Positions 1-5,414 of a DNA stretch of 5,414 nt are shown in pieces. Positions within the stretch are counted from its first letter, which is position 1, and every line of letters starts with the position of its first letter. The position numbers and the translations under genes are program-made. Origin of the DNA: an uncultured Elusimicrobia bacterium. Lineage in GTDB: Bacteria; Elusimicrobiota; Elusimicrobia; UBA1565; UBA9628. Below the pieces are notes generated by a model. It was not told where the DNA came from. It did no database searches and saw only the letters and a list, made by a program, of their open reading frames with translations. The stretch is taken from positions 1-5,414 of the forward strand of contig CAIQSZ010000288.1 of the NCBI GenBank assembly GCA_903874575.1, written 5' to 3'.

Positions 1-687
1 CAGTACACCACCAACAAGATCGACAGCGACTTCCTGCGCGAGAAGGTGCTTCTGCAGAACGCGTTCCAGGTCGCGCTGGCCGCGCCAGAGATGCCGAAGG
101 ACGGCGGCCTGGTCGTGGACATCGGAGATTCGTCGGGCCGCCACCTCGCCGCGCTCAAGGCGCTGGTGCCGGACTGCCGCGCGCGCTTCCTGTCCGTGAA
201 CCTGGACCCGGTCGCCGTCGAGAAGGTCAAGGCGCGCGGCTTCGAAGCGGTCCACTGCCGCGCGGAAGAACTCGCGTCCCGCGGCCTGGACGCCGAGGTG
301 TTCCTCCTCTTCGAGACGCTGGAGCACATGTCCGATCCGTTTCATTTCCTGCACGACCTGGCCGAAAAGTCGAAGTGCCGTTCCTTGGTGATGACCGTGC
401 CGTATGTGAAGCGCAGCCGCCTCGGCCTCCACCACATCCGTCAGGACATCCGCCAGAACTTCGGGGCCGAGCGGGTGCACCTGCTCGAACTGTGCCCTGA
501 GGACCTGCGCCTGCTGTTCGCGCACGCCGGCTGGCGCGTACGCACCGAGCGTATCTACCTGCAGTACCCCCGGTTCGGCCTCCTGCGCGCGACGAGCGCG
601 GCCTGGAGGCGCCTCGACTTCGAGGGCTTCTACGGGGCGGTCCTGGAGAGGGACTCGACATGGTCTTCCCGGTATGAAAGCTGGTGA
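1..687 (+). CDS. Class I SAM-dependent methyltransferase, 5' end cut by window
   Basis: The frame is open from base 1, so the true start lies upstream. The GTG at 46 is internal, because conserved-looking sequence (TTNKIDSDFLREK) precedes it. Numbering from base 1 gives 228 visible residues. A SAM-binding motif I (VVDIGDSSGRH, about residues 38-48) is followed by an acidic motif-II strand (LSVNLDP, 64-70), CRAEE (86-90) and the FETLEHMSDP segment (104-113). This layout is typical of Methyltransf_11/23 enzymes such as those that modify sugars, quinones or small molecules. The motif I core is GDSSG rather than the usual GxGxG, which is tolerated in this superfamily. The C-terminal part (LLELCPEDLRLLFAHAGWRV) fits the usual substrate-side region. 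The acceptor cannot be read from sequence. Its position before a sugar-activation operon makes O- or N-methylation of a surface sugar plausible, but this is inference. Only a short N-terminal piece is probably missing. Confidence 0.85.
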   Translation, partial: QYTTNKIDSDFLREKVLLQNAFQVALAAPEMPKDGGLVVDIGDSSGRHLAALKALVPDCRARFLSVNLDPVAVEKVKARGFEAVHCRAEELASRGLDAEVFLLFETLEHMSDPFHFLHDLAEKSKCRSLVMTVPYVKRSRLGLHHIRQDIRQNFGAERVHLLELCPEDLRLLFAHAGWRVRTERIYLQYPRFGLLRATSAAWRRLDFEGFYGAVLERDSTWSSRYESW

Positions 688-720
688 ACCTTCCCTCCCC
701 AGACGGATGTTGTAAAATCC

Positions 721-727
721 AGGAGGT
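721..727 (+). promoter_or_regulatory. Strong Shine-Dalgarno for the cytidylyltransferase gene
   Basis: AGGAGGT lies six bases before the ATG at 734. It is a near-perfect match to the 16S rRNA anti-Shine-Dalgarno and is the best ribosome site in the window. It fixes the start at 734 and suggests that 734 is the main translation entry point of the five-gene overlapping block. The gap 688-733 otherwise holds no clear promoter or terminator. Confidence 0.85.
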
Positions 728-733
728 CTGCCT

Positions 734-1525
734 ATGACGAAGCCCCGAGTTGTCGCGATTATCCCCGCGCGGATGGCCTCCTCCCGCTTCCCCGGCAAGC
801 CGCTGGCCCTCATCCGAGGCGTCCCCATGGTCGGCCACTGCTACTTTCGCACCGTGATGGCGAAGACGATCGACGAGACCTGGATCGCCACCTGCGACCG
901 CGAGATCATGGACTACGCCCGCTCGATCGGCGCGAAGGCCGTGATGACCAAAGACACCCACGACCGCTGCACCGACCGCGTCGCCGAGGCCATGCTGAAG
1001 ATCGAAGCCGAAACCGGCCGCCGAGCGGACATCGTCGCGCTGATGCAGGGCGACGAGCCGATGGTCGTGCCGGAGATGGTCGACGACGCGGTGCGGATCC
1101 TGCTGGACGACCCGAAGCTGCCGGTCGCCACCGTGATGGCCGACATCTCGACGGAGGCCGAGTTCCTGGATGCGAACACGGTCAAGGTAACCGTCGACCA
1201 GAACATGCGCGCGCTGTACTTCTCCCGCGAGCCGATCCCCACGCCGCAGAAAGGAGCCAAGGACGCGCCGCGCCGCCGTCACGTGGCCATCGTGCCGTTT
1301 CGCCGGGAGGCGCTGCTGCGCTTCAACGCGCTGCCGCCCGGGCCCCTCGAGATGGCGGAGGCCATCGACATGCTTCGCTTCCTGGAGCACGGTGACCCGG
1401 TCAAGATGGCGCTCACGCGGACGCGGACCATGTCCGTGGACACCGCCGAGGACCTGAAGCGCGTGGACGCCGCGATGGCCTCCGACCCGTTGGTGGCGCA
1501 CTACGCGCCGGCGTCCGCCAAGTGA
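734..1525 (+). CDS. KdsB-family CMP-sugar-acid synthetase (3-deoxy-manno-octulosonate cytidylyltransferase-like)
   Basis: This 263-residue protein belongs to the family that transfers CMP from CTP to a sugar acid, classically Kdo, in the cytoplasm. The N-terminal nucleotide-binding signature IIPARMASSRFPGKPL (9-24) is nearly identical in pattern to KdsB. MQGDEPM (104-110) holds the metal-binding Asp107, and SVDTAEDLKRV (234-244) holds the second metal Asp236. YFSREPIP (162-169) matches the KdsB YFSRxxIP motif. The sugar-side motifs differ. KdsB HxSGTxRxAE reads HDRCTDRVAE (76-85), HLGIYGYR reads HVAIVPFR (183-190), and LExxExLEQLR reads LEMAEAIDMLR (205-215). The protein is slightly longer than E. 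coli KdsB (about 250). ATG 734 follows a strong ribosome site. Its stop overlaps the next gene's GTG by four bases. The cytidylyltransferase class is secure. The exact substrate is uncertain: it could be Kdo, a Kdo variant, or another acid made by the neighbouring enzymes. Confidence 0.88.
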   Translation: MTKPRVVAIIPARMASSRFPGKPLALIRGVPMVGHCYFRTVMAKTIDETWIATCDREIMDYARSIGAKAVMTKDTHDRCTDRVAEAMLKIEAETGRRADIVALMQGDEPMVVPEMVDDAVRILLDDPKLPVATVMADISTEAEFLDANTVKVTVDQNMRALYFSREPIPTPQKGAKDAPRRRHVAIVPFRREALLRFNALPPGPLEMAEAIDMLRFLEHGDPVKMALTRTRTMSVDTAEDLKRVDAAMASDPLVAHYAPASAK

Positions 1526-2571
1526 AGAAGCTCCGCGTCGGCATCGCGGGCTACGGCGTCGTCGGCCCCCGCCGCCGCCCATTCATCGACGCCCACCCAC
1601 GCCTGGCGACCGCCGCGATCAGCGACGTGCGTTTCAAGAAGAACGGCGTGAACCCCGACGGCACGCGCTTCTACGCGGACTACCGCGAGATGATCGCCGA
1701 AGAGCCGCTTGACATGCTGTTCGTCAGCCTGCCGAACTACCTAGCCGCCGACGCGACCATCCGCGGGCTAGAGAAAGGCCTGCACGTGTTCTGCGAGAAG
1801 CCGCCGGGCCGCGACATAGCCGACGTCGTGCGCGTGCGCGCCGTCGAGCGCCGCCACCCGAAACAGAAGCTCAAGTACGGCTTCAACCATCGCTACCACG
1901 ACTCCGTGCGCGACGCTCTTAAGATCGTCCGCTCCGGGCGCTTGGGCCGCATCCTCAACCTCAACGGCGTATACGGCAAGAGCCACGTCGTCGCCTTCGA
2001 GAACAGCTGGCGCGCCGACCGCAAGCGTTCCGGCGGCGGCATCCTGCTCGACCAGGGCATCCACATGCTGGACCTGATGCGCCTGTTCGCCGGAGACTTC
2101 GCCGACATCCACAGCGTCGTGTCGAACTCGTTCTGGGGCCACGACGTGGAGGACAACGCCTACGCGCTGTTGAAGACGAAGGGCGGCGTCGTCGCGCTAT
2201 TGCATTCGTCGGCGACTCTGTGGCGCCACCGCTTCTACCTCGACATCACCCTCGAGAAGGGCGCGCTGACCCTGGCGGGCATCCTGTCGGGCTCCAAGAG
2301 CTACGGCGCCGAGACTTTGACGGTCTCCGTCGCGGCGAAGAACGACTCCGGCGATCCCAAAGAGACCACCACTCGTTACAACAACGATCCTTCTTGGCGC
2401 GACGAGATATGGGAGTTCGCCGACTGCGTGATCAAGAACCGCAAGGTCGCGCACGGCAGCTCCCACGAGGCGCTGAAGGCGATGGAGCTCATCTACCGAA
2501 TCTACTGCGCGGACCCGGACTGGAAGCGCGCGTACCGGCTCTCCGACCGCGTGCCGAGGGCGGTACGATGA
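1522..2571 (+). CDS. Gfo/Idh/MocA-family NAD(P)-dependent oxidoreductase
   Basis: The family oxidises or reduces hydroxyl/keto groups of sugars, cyclitols and nucleotide sugars with NAD(P). This protein has 349 residues, a normal family length. The Rossmann motif GIAGYGVVG occupies 7-15, and FVSLPNYLAAD (67-77) matches the usual VxxPNxxHxx strand. CEKPPG (91-96) carries the conserved EKP lysine, Lys93. GGGILLDQGIHMLDLM (171-186) gives the catalytic-type Asp177 and His181 of the GGxxxDxGxHxxD motif. The C-terminal helix starting SWRDEIWEFADCV (291-303) is typical of the substrate domain. The GTG start shares four bases with the preceding stop (GTGA), and no Shine-Dalgarno is visible, so translation is probably coupled. 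By family and context it likely acts on a ring hydroxyl or ketone of the sugar or cyclitol intermediate. Inositol dehydrogenase-like activity is an alternative. The family is secure, the substrate unknown. Confidence 0.9.
   Translation: MKKLRVGIAGYGVVGPRRRPFIDAHPRLATAAISDVRFKKNGVNPDGTRFYADYREMIAEEPLDMLFVSLPNYLAADATIRGLEKGLHVFCEKPPGRDIADVVRVRAVERRHPKQKLKYGFNHRYHDSVRDALKIVRSGRLGRILNLNGVYGKSHVVAFENSWRADRKRSGGGILLDQGIHMLDLMRLFAGDFADIHSVVSNSFWGHDVEDNAYALLKTKGGVVALLHSSATLWRHRFYLDITLEKGALTLAGILSGSKSYGAETLTVSVAAKNDSGDPKETTTRYNNDPSWRDEIWEFADCVIKNRKVAHGSSHEALKAMELIYRIYCADPDWKRAYRLSDRVPRAVR
2556..2560 (+). promoter_or_regulatory. Ribosome binding site for the SDR gene
   Basis: GAGGG sits inside the end of the preceding gene, seven bases before the ATG at 2568. 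It supports 2568 as the SDR start rather than an in-frame ATG at 2220, which would add 116 arginine-rich residues read in a shadow frame of the Gfo/Idh gene. Confidence 0.5.
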
Positions 2572-3287
2572 AGAAGCCGCTGGCCGGACGCAAGGCGCTG
2601 GTCACCGGCGGCACCCGCGGCATCGGCCGCGCGATCGCCGAGCGTCTGCGCGACGCGGGCGCGCGCGTGACGGTCACCGGCACGCGCCCTAGGGCCGAGG
2701 CCCCGCGCGACTGCGCGTACGAAGCCGTCGATTTCGCCGACGACGCCGCGGCCGAGGAGTTCGCGTCGCGCGCCGCGCGCGCCGGCTACGCGGTGCTGGT
2801 CAACAACGCGGGCGTCAACAAGATCGGCCCGTTCGCCAAGACCGTTCCCGCCGACTTCGACCTGATCCAGCGGGTGAACGTGCGCGCGCCGTTCCTGCTG
2901 TGCCGCGCCGTCCTGCCCGGCATGACGCGCGCGGGCTGGGGCCGCATCGTGAACGTCTCCTCGGTATTCGGCGTGGTCTCCAAGGAGAACCGCGGACCGT
3001 ACTCGGCCAGCAAGTTCGCGCTGGACGGCCTCACCGCCGCGCTGGCCGCCGAGGCCGCGGCGTCGGGCGTGCTGGCGAACTGCGTCGCGCCCGGGTTCGT
3101 GGATACCGACCTCACGCGCCGCGTGCTCGGGGTCGAAGGCATGAAGGCTCTCGCTCGGCGCGTGCCGATCCGCCGTCTGGCGAAACCGGACGAGATCGCC
3201 GCGTTCGTCTCGTGGCTCTGCGGCCCCGAAAACACCTACATCTCCGGTCAGAACCTGGTCATCGATGGCGGCTTCTCCAGGACTTGA
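2568..3287 (+). CDS. Short-chain dehydrogenase/reductase (classical SDR, FabG-like)
   Basis: This 239-residue classical SDR is a soluble NAD(P)-dependent oxidoreductase. The cofactor motif TGGTRGIG is at 13-20 and NNAG at 79-82. The catalytic tetrad is complete: Asn104, Ser132 (in IVNVSSVFG), Tyr145 and Lys149 (YSASK). APGFVDTDL (174-182) and the C-terminal ISGQNLVIDGGFSRT (225-239) match the family exactly. Length is typical. The ATG overlaps the Gfo/Idh stop as ATGA, with GAGGG seven bases upstream. Similar SDRs include 3-oxoacyl-ACP reductase FabG and many sugar or cyclitol dehydrogenases. With no acyl carrier protein or fatty-acid gene nearby and a cyclase directly downstream, reduction or oxidation of the sugar or cyclitol intermediate is the likelier role (inference). 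Confidence 0.92.
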   Translation: MKKPLAGRKALVTGGTRGIGRAIAERLRDAGARVTVTGTRPRAEAPRDCAYEAVDFADDAAAEEFASRAARAGYAVLVNNAGVNKIGPFAKTVPADFDLIQRVNVRAPFLLCRAVLPGMTRAGWGRIVNVSSVFGVVSKENRGPYSASKFALDGLTAALAAEAAASGVLANCVAPGFVDTDLTRRVLGVEGMKALARRVPIRRLAKPDEIAAFVSWLCGPENTYISGQNLVIDGGFSRT

Positions 3288-4356
3288 GCCGCTCGTCGTC
3301 TCCTCCCGCCAGGGGCCGTACGAACTAAGGTTCGTGGCGGACGCCGGCGCGGAGCTGGCGGCCTCTCTCGCCGGAACGCACCTCCTCGTCGACCGCCGAG
3401 TCGCCCAGGCGCATCCAAAGAAGCTCGCAGTCGCGCTCGCGTACCCGTCGGTGCTGCTCATCGACGCCACGGAGGACGCCAAATCCCTGGAGCGCATGCC
3501 CGCGTACGTCGGCCATCTGCTGTCGAAGGGCGTGCGCCGCGGGCAAACGCTGACCGCCGTCGGCGGCGGCATCGTCCAGGACATCGCCTGCTTCCTCGCG
3601 GCGACGCTCCTGCGCGGCATCGACTGGCGCTTCGCGCCGACCACTCTATTGGCGATGTCCGACTCGGCCATCGGATCGAAGAGCTCGATCAACTGCGGCG
3701 GAGCCAAGAACATCCTGGGGACCTTCACGCCCCCGAAGGCGATCTGGACCGACCTCTCCTTCCTCGACACGCTCGACGAGAAGGACGTGCGCTCCGGGAT
3801 CGGCGAGATGCTGAAGGTCCACGCCATCGAGGGTCCCGAGGCGTTCGACCGCATCGCCGTCGCCTATGCGTCCCTCGCAGCGGACCGCGCCGCGTTGGCG
3901 CGCTTCCTGCGCGACTCGCTCGAATATAAGAAGAAGCTCGTCGAGGCCGACGAGTTCGACCGCGGCCCGCGCCTGGTGATGAACTACGGACACTCCTTCG
4001 GTCACGCCATCGAGGCCGCCACCGCGTTCGTCGTACCGCACGGCATCGCCGTCACCATCGGCATGGACCTGGCGAACTTCGCGGCGGCCCGGCTCGGACT
4101 GGGCCGCGCGGAGCATTACCGGCGCATGCGCCCGGCGCTGGCCGCGAATTGGCGCGGCTTCGAGTCGACCTGCGTGCCGCTGGAACCGTTCCTCGCCGCG
4201 CTCGGCAAGGACAAGAAGAACACCGCGACGAAGCTGGGCCTCATCCTGCCGGGCCCCGACGGCCGCATCCGCCGCTTCGAGGTCGCCAACGACGACGCGT
4301 TCCGCGCCGCCTGCGCCGAGTACCTCGCGAAGGGCCGGCGCGAGGTCCTCGCGTGA
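3265..4356 (+). CDS. 3-dehydroquinate synthase-family sugar phosphate cyclase (AroB-like paralogue)
   Basis: AroB-type cyclases use NAD and a divalent metal to turn a phosphorylated ulose into a carbocycle with loss of phosphate. This protein has 363 residues, the family norm. Residues I can align to the A. nidulans enzyme by motif and spacing are all present: Asp133, Lys139, Lys148, Asn149, Glu181, Lys184, Lys222, Arg236, Asn240, His243, His247, His259 and the DKKN lysines 317-318. Glu181, His243 and His259 are the metal ligands. Arg236 matches the arginine that contacts the substrate carboxylate in 3-dehydroquinate synthase and is replaced in sedoheptulose-7-phosphate cyclases. The glycine loop is unusual: GGGIVQDIACF (100-110) instead of GGGVxGDxxGF, and DSAIGSK instead of DSSxGGK. 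ATG 3265 overlaps the SDR by 23 bases with no clear Shine-Dalgarno. It is the only reasonable start, since the next in-frame GTG (3334) would remove the first strands. The gene is probably pathway-specific, but being the genome's only aroB is not excluded. Confidence 0.88.
   Translation: MAASPGLEPLVVSSRQGPYELRFVADAGAELAASLAGTHLLVDRRVAQAHPKKLAVALAYPSVLLIDATEDAKSLERMPAYVGHLLSKGVRRGQTLTAVGGGIVQDIACFLAATLLRGIDWRFAPTTLLAMSDSAIGSKSSINCGGAKNILGTFTPPKAIWTDLSFLDTLDEKDVRSGIGEMLKVHAIEGPEAFDRIAVAYASLAADRAALARFLRDSLEYKKKLVEADEFDRGPRLVMNYGHSFGHAIEAATAFVVPHGIAVTIGMDLANFAAARLGLGRAEHYRRMRPALAANWRGFESTCVPLEPFLAALGKDKKNTATKLGLILPGPDGRIRRFEVANDDAFRAACAEYLAKGRREVLA
4342..4346 (+). promoter_or_regulatory. Ribosome binding site for the 2-hydroxyacid dehydrogenase gene
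   Basis: GAGGT lies six bases before the GTG at 4353, within the end of the cyclase gene. It decides the GTG start, which otherwise competes with an in-frame upstream ATG at 4149 that would read arginine-rich shadow sequence through the cyclase gene. Confidence 0.6.
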
Positions 4357-5297
4357 GCGCCCGGATCGCCGTCGCGTCGCGTTCGTTCTCGAAGCACTCG
4401 GTCCTGCGCTCGGAGCTCCTGGCCCGCTATCCCGACGCGCGCTTCAACGACGAAGGCTCCTCCTTGAAGGACGACGCGCTCGCGTCCTTCCTCGATGGGG
4501 CGCAAAAAGCGGTACTCGCTCTCGAGACCGTCGACGACGCGCTTCTCGCCCGCCTGCCCTCCCTCAAGACGATCAGCAAGTTCGGGGTGGGGCTGGACTC
4601 CTTCGACATCGCCGCGATGGCGCGGCGCGGCGTGAAGCTCGCGTGGACCCCCGGCTCGAACAGCCGCTCCGTGGCGGAGCTGGCGCTGATGATGACGCTG
4701 GGCCTCCTGCGCCGCCTCCCCGAATCGGCGGCCGACCTGCGCGCCGGGACCTGGCGCCAACCGAAAGGGACGACTCTGACGGGCAAGACCGTCGGATTGG
4801 TCGGCCTGGGCTCCGTGGGCAGGGAGTTCGTCTCCCTGCTCGCGGCCTTCGGCGTCCGCGTCCTCGCCCATGACCCGTTCGCGGACAAGGCCTTCGCCGA
4901 ATCTAAGGGCGTGAGCCTCGTGCCGCTCGATGAAATTTTCGCGCAGAGCGATGTGGTCAGCGTCCACGTCCCCCTCGCGCCCGAGACGAAGGGCCTCATC
5001 GATGCCGCGCGGCTGGCCAAGATGAAGACAACGGCCGTGCTCCTCAACACCGCCCGCGGCGGCCTCGTCGACGAACCGGCGCTGCTCGCCGCTCTCGACG
5101 AGGGGCGCCTGGCGGGCGCCGGCCTGGACTGTTTCGTCGAGGAGCCGCCGAAGGACTCGCGTCTTACCTCCCATCCCCGAATCCTCGCCACTCCCCACAT
5201 AGGCGGCAGCACGGAGGAAGCGATCCTGGCGATGGGACGCGCCGCGATTGCGGGCCTCGACGCCGCGCGCGACGCCGTCGACTTCCTGCGGCGATGA
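4353..5297 (+). CDS. D-2-hydroxyacid dehydrogenase, SerA-like catalytic unit without ACT domain
   Basis: From GTG 4353 the product is 314 residues. It belongs to the NAD-dependent D-isomer 2-hydroxyacid dehydrogenases, which interconvert 2-hydroxy and 2-oxo acids. The order is standard. A KFGVGLDSFD segment (77-86) and PGSNSRSVAELAL (100-112) come from the substrate domain and hinge. The Rossmann motif GLVGLGSVGREF spans 148-159. VSVHVPLAPETKGLI (202-216), the catalytic Arg235 in LNTARGGLVDE (231-241), Glu264 (LDCFVEEPP) and His282 (ATPHIGGSTEEA) complete the active site. The PHIGGST motif is most like phosphoglycerate dehydrogenase. The long C-terminal ACT or ASB regulatory domains of many SerA proteins are absent, so serine feedback is not expected. 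GTGA overlap with the cyclase stop and GAGGT six bases upstream support the start. The context argues for a role on a sugar acid rather than serine synthesis (inference). Erythronate- or glycerate-type dehydrogenases are alternatives. Confidence 0.88.
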   Translation: MSARIAVASRSFSKHSVLRSELLARYPDARFNDEGSSLKDDALASFLDGAQKAVLALETVDDALLARLPSLKTISKFGVGLDSFDIAAMARRGVKLAWTPGSNSRSVAELALMMTLGLLRRLPESAADLRAGTWRQPKGTTLTGKTVGLVGLGSVGREFVSLLAAFGVRVLAHDPFADKAFAESKGVSLVPLDEIFAQSDVVSVHVPLAPETKGLIDAARLAKMKTTAVLLNTARGGLVDEPALLAALDEGRLAGAGLDCFVEEPPKDSRLTSHPRILATPHIGGSTEEAILAMGRAAIAGLDAARDAVDFLRR

Positions 5298-5414
5298 CGC
5301 GCCTGACCGTCTGCTGGACCGTCCCGCCGGCGGTGCCCGACGGTCCCATTCTCAGCTTCCTGCCGCCCGCCGAAGAGGAGGCCCTCGCCCGCGCCGCTAA
5401 GGGAGAGTTCCTGC
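5294..5414 (+). CDS. Start of an unidentified protein, 3' end cut by window
   Basis: An ATG overlaps the preceding stop as ATGA, and the frame stays open for 40 codons to the window edge. The visible peptide begins MTRLTVCWTVPPAVPDG and continues with an acidic, alanine-rich helix (about residues 25-38, around EEEALARAA). There is no signal peptide or membrane segment. Coupling to the dehydrogenase stop and G/C-rich third positions make it a believable gene in the same operon. A proline-flanked strand followed by an acidic helix is loosely like the start of a phosphopantetheinyl transferase, but this is far too little to name it. Confidence 0.6.
   Translation, partial: MTRLTVCWTVPPAVPDGPILSFLPPAEEEALARAAKGEFL

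Noticed and set aside
713..718. TAAAAT as a -10 promoter element for the operon
   Set aside because: There is no convincing -35 at the right spacing. Transcription would start near 725, inside the Shine-Dalgarno at 721-727, so the two signals conflict. It may be only an A/T-rich pocket in the gap.
688..733. Rho-independent terminator after the methyltransferase
   Set aside because: No G/C-rich inverted repeat followed by a T run is present, so read-through into the operon is possible.
227..1582. Long minus-strand open frame of 451 codons across the first three genes
   Set aside because: It lies antisense to three well-supported genes and reads as Arg/Gly/His-rich low-complexity sequence with no family motif. 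Such frames are common in G+C-rich DNA.
2220..2567. Upstream in-frame ATG extension of the SDR gene
   Set aside because: The 116 extra residues are arginine-rich shadow translation of the Gfo/Idh gene. The SDR fold begins normally at ATG 2568, which has an ATGA junction and GAGGG upstream.
2568..3287. Fatty-acid FabG assignment for the SDR
   Set aside because: The catalytic motifs are shared by thousands of SDRs, and no acyl carrier protein or other fatty-acid gene lies nearby.
2502..3854. Minus-strand open frame of 450 codons opposite the SDR and cyclase genes
   Set aside because: It shows no recognisable domain and an abrupt composition change along its length, and it is fully explained as a shadow of two genes with intact catalytic motifs.
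4149..4352. Upstream in-frame ATG extension of the 2-hydroxyacid dehydrogenase
   Set aside because: The 68 added residues are shadow sequence of the cyclase. GTG 4353 has GAGGT six bases upstream and gives the usual family N-terminus.
4116..5198. Minus-strand open frame of 360 codons opposite the dehydrogenase
   Set aside because: It is an Arg/Gly/Glu-rich shadow of the cyclase end and the SerA-like gene, with no motif or ribosome site to support it.

Overview
This is a high-G+C window (about two thirds G+C by eye, with strong G/C preference at third codon positions). It carries seven genes, all on the + strand, with no stretch over 300 bases lacking a gene. A CMP-Kdo-synthetase-family gene points to a Gram-negative bacterium making a cell-surface glycan (lipopolysaccharide, capsule or glycosylated surface structure). 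The species cannot be read from the sequence. There is no RNA gene, mobile element, CRISPR array, convincing promoter or terminator.

Layout. Bases 1-687 hold the 3' part of a class I SAM-dependent methyltransferase. A 46-base gap (688-733) ends in a strong Shine-Dalgarno sequence. Five complete genes then run to 5297, each overlapping the next: a KdsB-family cytidylyltransferase (734-1525), a Gfo/Idh/MocA-family NAD(P)-dependent oxidoreductase (1522-2571), a short-chain dehydrogenase/reductase (2568-3287), a 3-dehydroquinate-synthase-family sugar phosphate cyclase (3265-4356) and a D-2-hydroxyacid dehydrogenase of the SerA type without a regulatory domain (4353-5297). A seventh gene starts at 5294, overlapping again, and runs off the window.

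How the genes may work together (inference). The set combines one cyclase, three dehydrogenases and one cytidylyltransferase. This suggests a dedicated pathway that builds a modified, probably carboxylated and possibly carbocyclic sugar acid and activates it as a CMP derivative for transfer to a surface polymer. The cyclase keeps every 3-dehydroquinate synthase catalytic residue I can map, but its NAD-binding glycine loop is altered. The cytidylyltransferase keeps the nucleotide and metal motifs but has changed sugar-side motifs. Both look like specialised paralogues rather than housekeeping AroB and KdsB. I do not know of a characterised product for this combination, and it is the most interesting part of the window.
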